21,818 bases of DNA. Origin: Acetivibrio sp964466645. Lineage in GTDB: Bacteria; Bacillota; Clostridia; Acetivibrionales; Acetivibrionaceae. The stretch lies in assembly GCA_964466645.1 (NCBI GenBank), contig CAYXPB010000053.1, positions 1-21,818 on the forward strand. The letters are read 5' to 3'. Below are positions 1 to 7,567 of this stretch, in pieces; positions within the stretch are counted from its first letter, which is position 1, and each line of letters begins with the position of its first letter. The notes under the pieces are model-generated. The model ran no database searches. It saw only the letters and a list, made by a program, of their open reading frames with translations, and had not been told where the DNA came from. A program made the translations under genes and the position numbers.

Positions 1-312
1 GTTAAATTACCAGATCTTTCAGGAATAAAGGTTGCAAAGTTTGGAAGATATATAGGAGAAGCTTTAAAAGGGAGATTTGAGCCATCTCATTCTTTTGTTC
101 TTTCACTGTGTAAAAATGACTTAAAAAATGTACTTAATTTTGATGCCCATTCAGTTGATGTGATAAAGTACCTTAAGGGAGAGACTCTAATGAAAGAAGG
201 GGAAAAAGCTTTGGTCGGCATTTTGATGGAGGGTTTTACACTAGGTTGGGCAAAGCAAACCGGGGACATGCTCAAGAACCTATACCCTAAGGGCTGGAGA
301 AAAATGGCCTAA
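1..312 (+). CDS. RsmF/NOL1-NOP2-Sun family rRNA (cytosine-C5) methyltransferase, 3' end only
   Basis: The reading frame is open from the window edge to TAA at 310-312, leaving 103 codons; the 5' part with the SAM-binding fold lies outside the window. The visible part matches the C-terminal PUA-like RNA-binding region of bacterial RsmF/YebU-type enzymes: a RFEPSHS segment, a VIKYLKGE segment, then LGWAKQ followed by LKNLYPKGWRK, which corresponds to the family's conserved GWGK...LKNHYPKG ending. Family members methylate cytosine-5 in 16S rRNA. An RsuA-type pseudouridine synthase and another methyltransferase follow on the same strand, so this is an RNA-modification neighbourhood. The catalytic cysteines are not in the window, so the exact subfamily and target cannot be read here. 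Confidence 0.75.
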   Translation, partial: VKLPDLSGIKVAKFGRYIGEALKGRFEPSHSFVLSLCKNDLKNVLNFDAHSVDVIKYLKGETLMKEGEKALVGILMEGFTLGWAKQTGDMLKNLYPKGWRKMA

Positions 313-427
313 TTTAACCCTTTGAGAGTACAAGTTTGAAAATTTACCGCTTGTGAAATAGGATTATTGGAATAAAGAAGTAACATGTTTCACAGCTCGA
401 AACATTATATAAGTAGGAGGGGAAGTC

Positions 428-1180
428 ATGAGAGAGACACAAAGAGTGGACAAAATATTATCAAATTATGGTTTTGGCACAAGAAGAGAGATCAAACAAT
501 TAGTAAAAAACGGTGAGGTAAAGGTTGATGGTGAAATAATAAGTGACAGCGGAATGCATGTGGATCCAAAGAAAAGTCAGATAGAAATATCCGGACAAAA
601 ACTAAATTACAGACAATATATATATATTATGATGAATAAACCGGCAGGTGTTATTTCAGCTACTTTTGACAACAGACATGAGACTGTTATTGATATTTTG
701 CCGGAAGAATATAAGTGCTTTGAATTGTTTCCCGTAGGAAGACTTGATATTGATACGGAGGGGCTTCTGTTAATAACTAATGATGGGCAGCTTGCACATG
801 AGCTTTTATCTCCTAAAAAACATGTTCCCAAAAGGTATTTTGCTTTCATAGAAGGAGAAGTTACGGAAGATGACGTAAAAAAGTTTGAAGAAGGAATAGT
901 TTTAGACGATGGTTATAAAGCGCTTCCTGCCGAACTGCATATCTTAGATAGAGGCGTAAATTCAAGTGTTGATGTGGTAATATATGAAGGCAAATTTCAT
1001 CAGGTTAAGAGAATGTTTGAGGCTGTTGGAAAGATAGTTAGGTTCTTAAAGAGGGTAACTATGGGTAATTTGGTACTCGATAAAGAGCTTGCACTGGGGG
1101 AATGCCGTGAATTGACACATGATGAGCTTTCAAATCTTATAAATGAGGTAAGAAGTGAAAAAGTTAGTAATTTAAATTAA
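428..1180 (+). CDS. rsuA: RsuA/RluB-family rRNA pseudouridine synthase
   Basis: This 250-residue protein isomerises a uridine in ribosomal RNA to pseudouridine. An N-terminal S4 RNA-binding domain (about residues 5-60, VDKILSNYGFGTRRE) is followed by the catalytic domain. The MMNKPAGVISAT strand (68-79) and the GRLDIDTEGLLL motif (104-115) are typical, with D107 the expected catalytic aspartate. The form KPAGVISAT with TVIDILP resembles the RsuA (16S rRNA position 516) branch more than RluB, but the target is inferred. The ATG is preceded by a strong AGGAGGGG site with 6-nt spacing. It lies 17 nt upstream of the methyltransferase gene and is probably cotranscribed with it. Confidence 0.9.
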   Translation: MRETQRVDKILSNYGFGTRREIKQLVKNGEVKVDGEIISDSGMHVDPKKSQIEISGQKLNYRQYIYIMMNKPAGVISATFDNRHETVIDILPEEYKCFELFPVGRLDIDTEGLLLITNDGQLAHELLSPKKHVPKRYFAFIEGEVTEDDVKKFEEGIVLDDGYKALPAELHILDRGVNSSVDVVIYEGKFHQVKRMFEAVGKIVRFLKRVTMGNLVLDKELALGECRELTHDELSNLINEVRSEKVSNLN

Positions 1181-1197
1181 GATTAGGAGAAGTAGGT

Positions 1198-2366
1198 ATG
1201 AATAAGCAGAGTTTAAATAAACTTACATTATTTTTAACAGGGCTTGAAAGCCGTCTAGAAGAAAATAGAGAGTACTTTAAAAAAATTGATCTTATATTCA
1301 AATCGGGAACTAAAGAGTTTCCGGGGAATGTGGTTATTATAGGAGAAAAGCTGAGGGTAAGTTACAGTGGAAATTCCGAAACAATTGAAAGAAACTGGCT
1401 GGCTTTGCGCATAACAAAACTTTCCGAAAACTATGACAGTTTGCTTCTTACCTATGAAGAGCGCGGAACCACCATATTTATAGAAGCTGATGATAAAAAT
1501 GTTAAGATGAAAACTAAGGAAAATCAAGTTGAGGAAATACTAAACAATCACAATGATGTACCGCAAATATCAAACCGGGACTATTTTATAAAAGTAGGTC
1601 AAGCCGATGATTTGCTCAGAGAAATTGGGATTCTTGCAGCTAACGGGAAAATTAAAAATGATATGATACGCAAGTATAATCAGATTGACCGTTTTGTTGA
1701 GTTGATAAACGATATGCTAGGCGAACTTCTGAAGGAACATGAGTCAATAACGGTATTAGATTGTGGATGCGGAAAATCATACCTTACTTTCGTGTTGAAC
1801 TATTACATAAAAGAAGTGTTAAAAAAACCTTGCCATTTTATAGGACTTGATAATTCATCTACAGTAATAGAGGCTTCAAAAAAGATAGCAGATAATTTAG
1901 GCTACCATAACATGGAGTTTAAGGTAACCGATATAAGCAATTATAAAGCTCAGAGGGATGTTCACATGGTTATTAGTTTACATGCCTGCAATACTGCTAC
2001 AGATCAGGCAATAGCTTTAGCAGTAAACAATAATGTTAAGTCTATAGTCATGGTACCGTGTTGTCAGCAGGAAATATTAAGCCAGTACTCTTATCAACCT
2101 TTTGAACCAATAATAAAACACGGACTTTTAAAGGCGAGAATGGCGGATATAATCACTGATGGAATTAGGGCCCTTTTATTAGAAGCACTAGGCTANNNNN
2201 NNNNNTTTCGGTTGTGGAATATATTTCGCCAATAGAAACTCCAAAAAATCTTATGATCAGGGCGATTAAAATTCATAAGCCAAATCCGGCGATGCTTGAA
2301 GAATATAAGGAATTGAAGAAAGCATTAAACATAAATCCGACGTTAGAAAAACTCATTATGAGATAA
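1198..2366 (+). CDS. SAM-dependent methyltransferase (Methyltransf_32-like), interrupted by an assembly gap
   Basis: Residues 187-193 (LDCGCGK) form the SAM-binding motif I. A GLDNSS segment follows, then a SLHACNTATD motif (260-269) and VPCCQQE (286-292). The LHAC and PCC motifs are hallmarks of the Methyltransf_32 family (related to eukaryotic METTL25/RRNAD1); the substrate is unknown. The upstream frame enters the N run at 2196-2205 after a codon beginning TA. Beyond the gap the homologous C-terminus (VVEYISPIETPKNLMIR...) continues in another frame from about 2208 to TAA at 2364-2366. The gene is therefore probably intact, and the N run is a placeholder whose true length should be 5, 8 or 11 nt. 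Reading straight through the Ns gives a false stop at 2235. The start has an AGGAG site 9 nt upstream. Confidence 0.85.
2196..2205. other. Assembly gap (10 N)
   Basis: Ten consecutive N bases lie inside the methyltransferase gene. The flanking coding frames are compatible only if the real gap length is 2 modulo 3, so 10 is likely an arbitrary filler length. Confidence 0.98.
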
Positions 2367-2797
2367 AAGTACAATAACTAAATAGCGCTTTTTGAATAAT
2401 CAATCAGAATATACATATATTAATATATAAATAAACATAGTTTTCTTTTATGTAAATTAGTTGACTATTGCTGATTTTTTTATTAGAATGTTTCTAGACT
2501 TATAAAAAATGTATATTGTGGTAAATTGTACTGAAAAACTATTATTAATTAGAACTTTAGTGAATATTTTTTGTAAAATTTTAAATTTAGTATTAAATTA
2601 TTTGATAATTTTTCCGAATAATATGTGGGAAGGGTATTTAAATAAAATTAAATTACGCTTTCTTACGTAAAATAAAGGGGCAAAAGTTGAAGAGGCTAAG
2701 TCCTAGAAATTTAATTTGTTCTATTGACAAATAATAATTGTTCAGAGCATTTTGAGAAACTTGAAATTACTAAAATCTAAACGAAGAGGTGATTGTT
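2367..2797. other. 430-nt non-coding AT-rich stretch with a promoter candidate
   Basis: No gene of convincing length is seen on either strand. The stretch is very AT-rich. It holds a good sigma-A-like promoter at 2461-2489 and a lone TTGACA at 2724-2729 without a clear -10. The region 2500-2700 shows no strong hairpin, and no copy of the dispersed repeat is present. Confidence 0.6.
2461..2489 (+). promoter_or_regulatory. Candidate sigma-A promoter upstream of the CBM25 protein
   Basis: TTGACT at 2461-2466, a 17-nt spacer and TAGAAT at 2484-2489. If used, it gives a leader of about 300 nt before the start codon at 2798, which is unusually long, so a nearer promoter may exist. Confidence 0.45.
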
Positions 2798-3343
2798 TTG
2801 GCAAGGACTAAGCAATTGTATGAAGATAGTGGTGTTGAACTCTCAAAAGCTACAATCAATGTTGGGGATGAGATTACTCTCCTATATAGAGGCTTGCTAG
2901 CAAAAAGCGGTGCAGACTCTGTATACGCCCATATAGGATATGGAGACAACTGGGAAGGCAAAGAATTTATTCCTATGGAAAAGGTGGAGGATGTATTTAA
3001 GGCCACTATTAAAGTAAACGTATCGGACAAATTGAATATTGCATTTAAGGATAGTGTGGATAACTGGGATAATAATTCACAGCAAAACTATTCTTTCAAT
3101 GTTTCAGCAAAGGCTTCAAAGACAGCTAGTGCTGCTACTTCAAAGACAGCTTCTCCAAAGGTTAAGGCAAGTGTGCCAAAATCTGAGGCAGCAAAAGAGA
3201 GTTCTGAAACAAAAGTAAAGACAGCTAAGGCAAAAGCAACTCCATCAACAAAGTCTACAACAAAGTCAGCAGCCAAAAAGACTGCAACAGATAAATCTGT
3301 AACGGCAAAGAAAAGTAGTGCAGCTAAAAAGAACAGTAAATAG
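2798..3343 (+). CDS. Cytoplasmic CBM25-like starch-binding protein with H1-like Lys/Ala tail
   Basis: No signal peptide is present, so the protein should be intracellular. Residues about 17-102 match a family 25 carbohydrate-binding module (starch/glycogen): a LLYRG strand, VYAHIGYGDNW (42-52) with aromatic candidates, FIPM, then the hallmark DNWDNNSQQNYSF (88-100). Residues 103-181 are a low-complexity tail of Lys, Ala, Ser and Thr, with about 21 Lys against 4 acidic residues. It resembles bacterial histone-H1-like tails and contains a duplicated SKTAS unit (TCAAAGACAGCT at 3116 and 3140). The start chosen is TTG at 2798 because GAGGTGAT lies just upstream; the in-frame GTG at 2789 sits inside that ribosome binding site. 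A role in organising glycogen granules, or in linking them to nucleic acid, is inference from domain content and the nearby glgCD. Confidence 0.8.
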   Translation: MARTKQLYEDSGVELSKATINVGDEITLLYRGLLAKSGADSVYAHIGYGDNWEGKEFIPMEKVEDVFKATIKVNVSDKLNIAFKDSVDNWDNNSQQNYSFNVSAKASKTASAATSKTASPKVKASVPKSEAAKESSETKVKTAKAKATPSTKSTTKSAAKKTATDKSVTAKKSSAAKKNSK

Positions 3344-3356
3344 ATTTAGTAGTAAT

Positions 3357-3395
3357 GCTAATATACTAGTAGAGTACTAGAAAAATTAGCCTTTT
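3357..3395 (+). terminator. Weak terminator-like hairpin after the CBM25 gene
   Basis: An outer stem GCTAAT (3357-3362) pairs with ATTAGC (3385-3390), and inside it CTAGTA (3366-3371) pairs with TACTAG (3375-3380). A short CTTTTG follows. The stem is AU-rich and the U tract short, so termination would be partial. Confidence 0.4.
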
Positions 3396-3463
3396 GAACT
3401 ATATCTTATCAGCTGCTAATGTTATATAATTATATTATAATAAGAAAAAGGGGGCAATACTAA

Positions 3464-3607
3464 ATGGAGAAAGTAATGCAACCAAAAAAGGTAATTAGGC
3501 TTACAGAAGCAGAAAAGAAGATAATTTCTGAATATTCTGTTTATACTAATGATAGCATGAATAAACCACTACATTCTGGTATTATTGATAAAAAAATAAT
3601 CAAATGA
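3464..3607 (+). CDS. Small hypothetical protein, 47 aa
   Basis: ATG at 3464 is preceded by AAAAAGGGGG, a good ribosome binding site with a 9-nt gap, and the frame closes at TGA 3605-3607 just before a strong rho-independent terminator. The product is charged (MEKVMQPKKVIRLTEAEKK at the start, Lys-rich end), with no membrane segment, signal peptide, cysteine motif or recognisable domain. Isolation between a weak hairpin upstream and a terminator downstream suggests its own transcription unit; a TTGAAC (3394-3399) with TAATGT 17 nt later could be its promoter. I do not recognise it. The good translation signals and tidy flanking are the only support that it is a real gene. Confidence 0.55.
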   Translation: MEKVMQPKKVIRLTEAEKKIISEYSVYTNDSMNKPLHSGIIDKKIIK

Positions 3608-3621
3608 TTATTTTCAAGATG

Positions 3622-3649
3622 AAAAAAGAGGTAAGTGGCCTCTTTTTTT
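3622..3649 (+). terminator. Rho-independent terminator after the 47-aa gene
   Basis: AAAAAAGAGG (3622-3631) pairs with CCTCTTTTTT (3639-3648) around a 7-nt loop and ends in a T run. Confidence 0.8.
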
Positions 3650-3687
3650 GTTATTTAATTGATTTCAAAAAAAATATAAAAGTTTTG

Positions 3688-3716
3688 TTTACAGATACCG
3701 GTATAGGGTATATATA
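3688..3716 (+). promoter_or_regulatory. Promoter of the glutaredoxin gene
   Basis: TTTACA at 3688-3693, a 17-nt spacer and TATATA at 3711-3716, about 40 nt upstream of the glutaredoxin start and downstream of the previous terminator. Confidence 0.65.
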
Positions 3717-3756
3717 AATTGAAAATACAAATACGATTTATCAGGAGGTAACAAAT

Positions 3757-3987
3757 ATGACTATAAAAGTATATTCAACCCCGACTTGTCCATGGTGTAC
3801 AATGGCGAAAGAGTATTTAAAATCAAAGAATGTGGCTTTTGATGACTTAGATGTATCAAAAGACAAAGAAGCGGCTGCGGAGATGATTCAAAAGTCAGGT
3901 CAGCGAGGTGTACCAGTTGTGGATATAGATGGGAATATAATAGTAGGTTTTGATCAAAAGACAATCGATAAACTCATTAACGTTTAA
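3757..3987 (+). CDS. Glutaredoxin-like protein (CPWC)
   Basis: This 76-residue thioredoxin-fold protein is the normal size for a single-domain glutaredoxin/NrdH-like redox carrier. The redox motif CPWC lies at residues 11-14. The cis-proline segment GVPVVDIDG and the terminal GFDQ(K) turn are in the expected order. The W in the active site and short length fit the clostridial glutaredoxin/YruB-NrdH group; the electron donor and partner cannot be told from sequence. The gene stands alone between its own promoter and a terminator. The start is supported by CAGGAGG with 7-8 nt spacing. Confidence 0.9.
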   Translation: MTIKVYSTPTCPWCTMAKEYLKSKNVAFDDLDVSKDKEAAAEMIQKSGQRGVPVVDIDGNIIVGFDQKTIDKLINV

Positions 3988-4010
3988 AAAGGAGGTATCC
4001 TCCTTTTTTT
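3986..4010 (+). terminator. Rho-independent terminator of the glutaredoxin gene
   Basis: AAAAAGGAGG (3986-3995) pairs with CCTCCTTTTT (3999-4008) around a 3-nt loop, followed by T residues. It begins directly after the stop codon. Confidence 0.85.
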
Positions 4011-4021
4011 ATGTAGCAATT

Positions 4022-4069
4022 TATTTTTTGAAAAGTATTAGACCATTAATTTTCTTTGGAATCATCTTG
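4022..4069 (+). repeat. Dispersed repeat, diverged right half (copy J)
   Basis: TTTTTTGAAAA, then GACCATTAATTTTC, then TTTGGAATCATCTT follow the order and spacing of the right half of the family found at 5910-5995, 15552-15596 and 17548-17649. The left half is missing, and the copy lies directly behind the glutaredoxin terminator. Several substitutions suggest an old copy. Confidence 0.55.
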
Positions 4070-4097
4070 TTTCTAATTTCATAAACTTAACAAATAT

Positions 4098-4126
4098 TTG
4101 ACAAGAATTTAATATCGTATTAATAT
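4098..4126 (+). promoter_or_regulatory. Promoter of the response regulator gene
   Basis: TTGACA at 4098-4103, a 17-nt spacer and TAATAT at 4121-4126. This is a near-consensus housekeeping promoter giving a leader of about 135 nt. Confidence 0.65.
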
Positions 4127-4268
4127 TATTTTATGGATAATTAAAGTGTATTTCTATTTTGTAGGGCATTTCTATAACAAAGCAATATTGATTCTATTGC
4201 TGTGTATTAAGTTGATTCAAGCAAAATAATGTAGTTTGTTTTAACGCATTAAAAGGGAGGATCTTGCA

Positions 4269-5909
4269 TTGTTTAGCGTCATGATTGTTGATGATGACCC
4301 ATTGATATGTGAATGGTTGGCAAATCAAATAAACTGGAACCATATTGGGTTTGAAGTTGTGTATATTGCAAATAACGGAATAGATGCATTGCATAAATTC
4401 AACGAATACAACCCCGATGTTATAATATCAGATATAAGTATGCCTAAAATGGATGGCATAGAGCTTTTAAACTCTATTAAGGAATATGAAACCGGGCCGC
4501 AGGTAGTTTTTTTAAGCGATGAAAACGATTATCCTCATGTTAAGCAGGGGATTTTGTTAGGGGCCTTCGGTTATATTTTGAAGCCTATAAATAAGGACAG
4601 CCTGAAAGAATTGATGAAAAAAGTTTTTGATGAACTTATGCTCAAGAAGCAGGAAGAAGAAAAAAAACAAAAGATCAAGGAGAAAATGGAGCTTTTCAGA
4701 GAAAGGCTTCTATATGATATATTAAGAGGAAAAGATTATCCTCTGCAAAAGTTTGACGATATAGTTGACGAGTATGGACTAAATTTGCATAAAGGTATTG
4801 TGCAGGTTGCGATTGTGGAAATAGGCAATTTCGATGATAATTCAAAGGAATTGGTTAAGAGCGGTAAATTTGATGAGCTTACAGAGAAAGTTCGCAATGA
4901 AATACTTAAAATGGCTAACGGCTTTGGAAGCATAAGCTGTGTAATAGGAGATATGGATATCGGCATATTAAGTGTGATTATACAACCGCTTAATGATGTT
5001 AAAATATCAGAGTTTGAGGAAATATCCTACTCGCTATTTTCAAAGTTATTGGAAAAGATCAAGCTTGATATGGATGTAAGGGTAACCATTGGAATTGGTA
5101 ATATTCAGAATAATATAAAAGAAATCAGTTTAAGTTATATGGGTGCAAAAGCTGCATTGCGCCATAAGTATATTTTAGGTGGTAACCGTGTTATAAATAT
5201 AAAAGAGTTTGATTTCGATAAACAGCAAAAAATTTTATACCCTGCAGAGCGTGAAAAACTTTTGACCGATTATATAATGACAGCTGATGAAAAAGTTCTT
5301 CAATCCATAAACAATTTGTTTAATGAAATAAGTATAGGCTCACAGGGTGTTTTGAACAGAATAGCTTTTGCTGCTAATCAGTTGGTGTATAATATTTCAC
5401 GATACATAGATTCTCAATATAGCTATATAAAAAAACTATATGATTTCAACAAGTTTACTGATGTTGATTTTACAGCTTTCAAGTCGGAAGAGGAAATTAA
5501 GGAGCATTTTATATATATAGTAAATGATATTATGGAAGTAGTGAAAAAATATAAGCCAGGTCATGGAAATCCTATAATTAAAAAGGCTTGCCACTATGTG
5601 CTTCAGCACATCGATGAGGACATAACCCTTTTTACAATTTCCGATAAACTGAACTTAAGTAAAAATTACTTTTGCTCTCTTTTTAAGCAAGAGACAGGCT
5701 ACAATTTCCTTGAATATGTTACTACAGTGAAGATGGAGTGGGCAAAAAGATTGCTGAAGGAAGGAAATTGTAAGACTTATGAAGTGAGTGATATGTTGGG
5801 CTATCGCGAGTCAAGCTATTTCAGTAGGTTGTTTCGGAAATATACTGACTATAGTCCGGCCGAATATAAGAAAATGTTTAGAAGCGATTCAAACGACACA
5901 AATGAATAA
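4269..5909 (+). CDS. YesN-type response regulator with AraC-family DNA-binding domain
   Basis: This 546-residue protein has an N-terminal receiver domain (about 1-120): acidic pocket D8-D9-D10, phosphoacceptor D55 in ISDISMPKMDG, conserved S83 and K105-P106. A middle region of about 300 residues follows, and a C-terminal AraC-type double helix-turn-helix spans about 435-540 (FTISDKLNLSKNYFCSLFK... and YFSRLFRKYTDYSPAEYK). This layout is typical of YesN regulators, which usually pair with YesM-type histidine kinases and control sugar uptake or use. No kinase lies beside it, so it is an orphan here. The start is TTG at 4269, placed 8 nt after AAGGGAGG. Its position before glgCD makes glycogen or sugar control plausible but unproven. 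Confidence 0.88.
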   Translation: MFSVMIVDDDPLICEWLANQINWNHIGFEVVYIANNGIDALHKFNEYNPDVIISDISMPKMDGIELLNSIKEYETGPQVVFLSDENDYPHVKQGILLGAFGYILKPINKDSLKELMKKVFDELMLKKQEEEKKQKIKEKMELFRERLLYDILRGKDYPLQKFDDIVDEYGLNLHKGIVQVAIVEIGNFDDNSKELVKSGKFDELTEKVRNEILKMANGFGSISCVIGDMDIGILSVIIQPLNDVKISEFEEISYSLFSKLLEKIKLDMDVRVTIGIGNIQNNIKEISLSYMGAKAALRHKYILGGNRVINIKEFDFDKQQKILYPAEREKLLTDYIMTADEKVLQSINNLFNEISIGSQGVLNRIAFAANQLVYNISRYIDSQYSYIKKLYDFNKFTDVDFTAFKSEEEIKEHFIYIVNDIMEVVKKYKPGHGNPIIKKACHYVLQHIDEDITLFTISDKLNLSKNYFCSLFKQETGYNFLEYVTTVKMEWAKRLLKEGNCKTYEVSDMLGYRESSYFSRLFRKYTDYSPAEYKKMFRSDSNDTNE

Positions 5910-5995
5910 GACCATAGTCAATATATATAGTTCCGACCCAATAAAATCAACTTTTTTGAAACACCCGTTGATTGGTTGTTTTTTTTGAATTACCT
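5910..5995 (+). repeat. Dispersed repeat, copy A (left end lost)
   Basis: The copy carries the internal signature CATAGTCAATATATATAG, CCCAATAAAATCAAC, TTTTTTGAAACACC and the right end TTTTTTTTGAATTACCT. It starts at the stop codon of the response regulator gene; the AGGTGTTTC left end is not recognisable. Confidence 0.8.
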
Positions 5996-6100
5996 TATTT
6001 AAAAAATTTTATGTATTTATTGAAAAATTGTGAATACAATAATGTAATGATAGACGAGATCTTTACGATGTAAGCATTACAACCTTTTAAAAATCAAACT

Positions 6101-6141
6101 ATGCCCTGGATATAATCATTAAAACGGGGCATTAGCTTTTT
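6101..6141 (+). terminator. Terminator-like hairpin upstream of glgC
   Basis: ATGCCC (6101-6106) pairs with GGGCAT (6127-6132) over a 20-nt loop and is followed by a T-rich stretch. The large loop and short stem make it a weak call. Confidence 0.4.
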
Positions 6142-6286
6142 ATTTTGAGTTTGTGAGTTGAGTAAAGGCATATTTCTAGCATATTTTATAGTATAATTTT
6201 CGTTTTAAAAAAGGATAAATAGACTATTTATAGAATATATAAATTATACTTAGTGTAAACATAATCATAGCAAGGTGGGGGATTGG

Positions 6287-7567
6287 ATGCAGAATAAGGA
6301 GATTATTGCTTTATTGTTGGCAGGAGGTCAGGGAAGTAGATTAGGGGTGTTAACCAAGAATATTGCAAAACCCGCAGTTTCTTATGGCGGTAAGTACAGA
6401 ATAATTGATTTTTCCCTAAGTAATTGTATAAACTCAGATATTGATACCGTAGGTGTACTTACTCAATATCAACCTTTAGAACTCAACGCTCATATAGGGA
6501 TCGGCAAACCGTGGGATATGGATAGAATTGACGGCGGTGTAACGATACTTTCCCCTTATCTGAAAGCTGAAATAGGAGAATGGTATAAAGGAACTGCAAA
6601 TGCAATTTTTCAAAATATTCATTATGTTGACAAGCATTCACCACAATATGTTGTTATATTGTCCGGAGACCACATTTATAAGATGGATTATTCGAAGATG
6701 CTTGATTTTCATAAGGAAAATAATGCAGATGCCACAATTTCAGTAATAAAGGTACCTTTGGAGGAAGCTTCAAGATATGGCATAATGAATACTCAGCAGA
6801 ACGGGAAAATTTATGAGTTTGAGGAGAAGCCTGCCAATCCGAAAAGTAATCTTGCTTCAATGGGAGTTTATATTTTCACTTGGGAAGTATTAAGGGATTA
6901 TCTGATAAGGGATGATCAAAACCAGCAATCAGAGCACGATTTCGGTAAAAATATTATTCCGATGATGTTAAATGAAGAAAAAAATATGTGGGCGTACAAC
7001 TTCGTCGGTTACTGGCGTGATGTGGGTACAATTCAAGCTTTTTGGGAATCAAATATGGATTTAATCAGCAGAGTACCTGAGTTTAACCTTTTTGATCCTG
7101 CATGGAAGATATTCACTCCAAATCCGGTGAAGCCTGCACACTATATTGGACCAGGAGGAAGTATCAAAAAAGCAATTGTTTCCGAAGGTTGTATGATTTA
7201 CGGAAAAGTGAAGAATTCCGTTATATTTCCGGGTGCATATATCTCAGAGGGAGCGGTTGTTGAAGACTCAATAATAATGTCCGATTCCTTTGTCGGAAGG
7301 GATACATGTATCAGCCAATGCATTTTAGGTGAAAATGCGAAGGTGGGAGATAGAGTAAAAATGGGCTTTGGAGAGAATGTGCCAAATGAGCTAAAGCCTT
7401 CTATTTATGATTCCGGAATAACTGTTGTAGGAGACAGGGCTTTTATACCTGATGACTGTAATATCGGTAAGAATGTAGTGATTGATATGGGTATTACTAA
7501 AGATGAAATATGTTCTTTAAATATCGTTTCAGGAAAAAGTGTATTAAAGGGGGGAGAATGTGAATGA
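6287..7567 (+). CDS. glgC: Glucose-1-phosphate adenylyltransferase catalytic subunit
   Basis: Makes ADP-glucose from glucose 1-phosphate and ATP, the first committed step of bacterial glycogen synthesis. The 426-residue length is normal. The nucleotide-binding signature LAGGQGSRLG is at 11-20, the KPAVSYGGKYRIIDF segment follows, and SGDHIYKMDY (126-135) carries D128, the expected catalytic, metal-binding aspartate. EFEEKP and the GYWRDVGTI segment are also present, and the C-terminal third is a left-handed beta-helix. ATG at 6287 is chosen because AAGGTGGGG lies 6-8 nt before it; the in-frame GTG at 6275 falls within that site. Its TGA overlaps the glgD ATG by 4 nt, so translation is coupled. 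Confidence 0.95.
   Translation: MQNKEIIALLLAGGQGSRLGVLTKNIAKPAVSYGGKYRIIDFSLSNCINSDIDTVGVLTQYQPLELNAHIGIGKPWDMDRIDGGVTILSPYLKAEIGEWYKGTANAIFQNIHYVDKHSPQYVVILSGDHIYKMDYSKMLDFHKENNADATISVIKVPLEEASRYGIMNTQQNGKIYEFEEKPANPKSNLASMGVYIFTWEVLRDYLIRDDQNQQSEHDFGKNIIPMMLNEEKNMWAYNFVGYWRDVGTIQAFWESNMDLISRVPEFNLFDPAWKIFTPNPVKPAHYIGPGGSIKKAIVSEGCMIYGKVKNSVIFPGAYISEGAVVEDSIIMSDSFVGRDTCISQCILGENAKVGDRVKMGFGENVPNELKPSIYDSGITVVGDRAFIPDDCNIGKNVVIDMGITKDEICSLNIVSGKSVLKGGECE

Larger units (their letters stand above)
5910..6286. other. Intergenic region between the response regulator and glgC
   Basis: It holds repeat copy A (5910-5995), a small perfect inverted repeat TGTAA-GCA-TTACA (6070-6082), a terminator-like hairpin (6101-6141) and the probable glgC promoter area. 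In that area TTGAGT at 6158 with TATTTT 18 nt later, or TATAAT at 6192-6197, are candidates. No further gene is seen. Confidence 0.5.

Noticed and set aside
333..401. TGTGAAA...TTTCACA inverted repeat upstream of rsuA
   Set aside because: The arms are only 7 bp and more than 30 nt apart in AT-rich DNA, and there is no positional link to promoter elements.
5788..5988. 66-codon + strand frame across the 3' end of the response regulator
   Set aside because: It overlaps the HTH coding region out of frame and ends inside repeat copy A.
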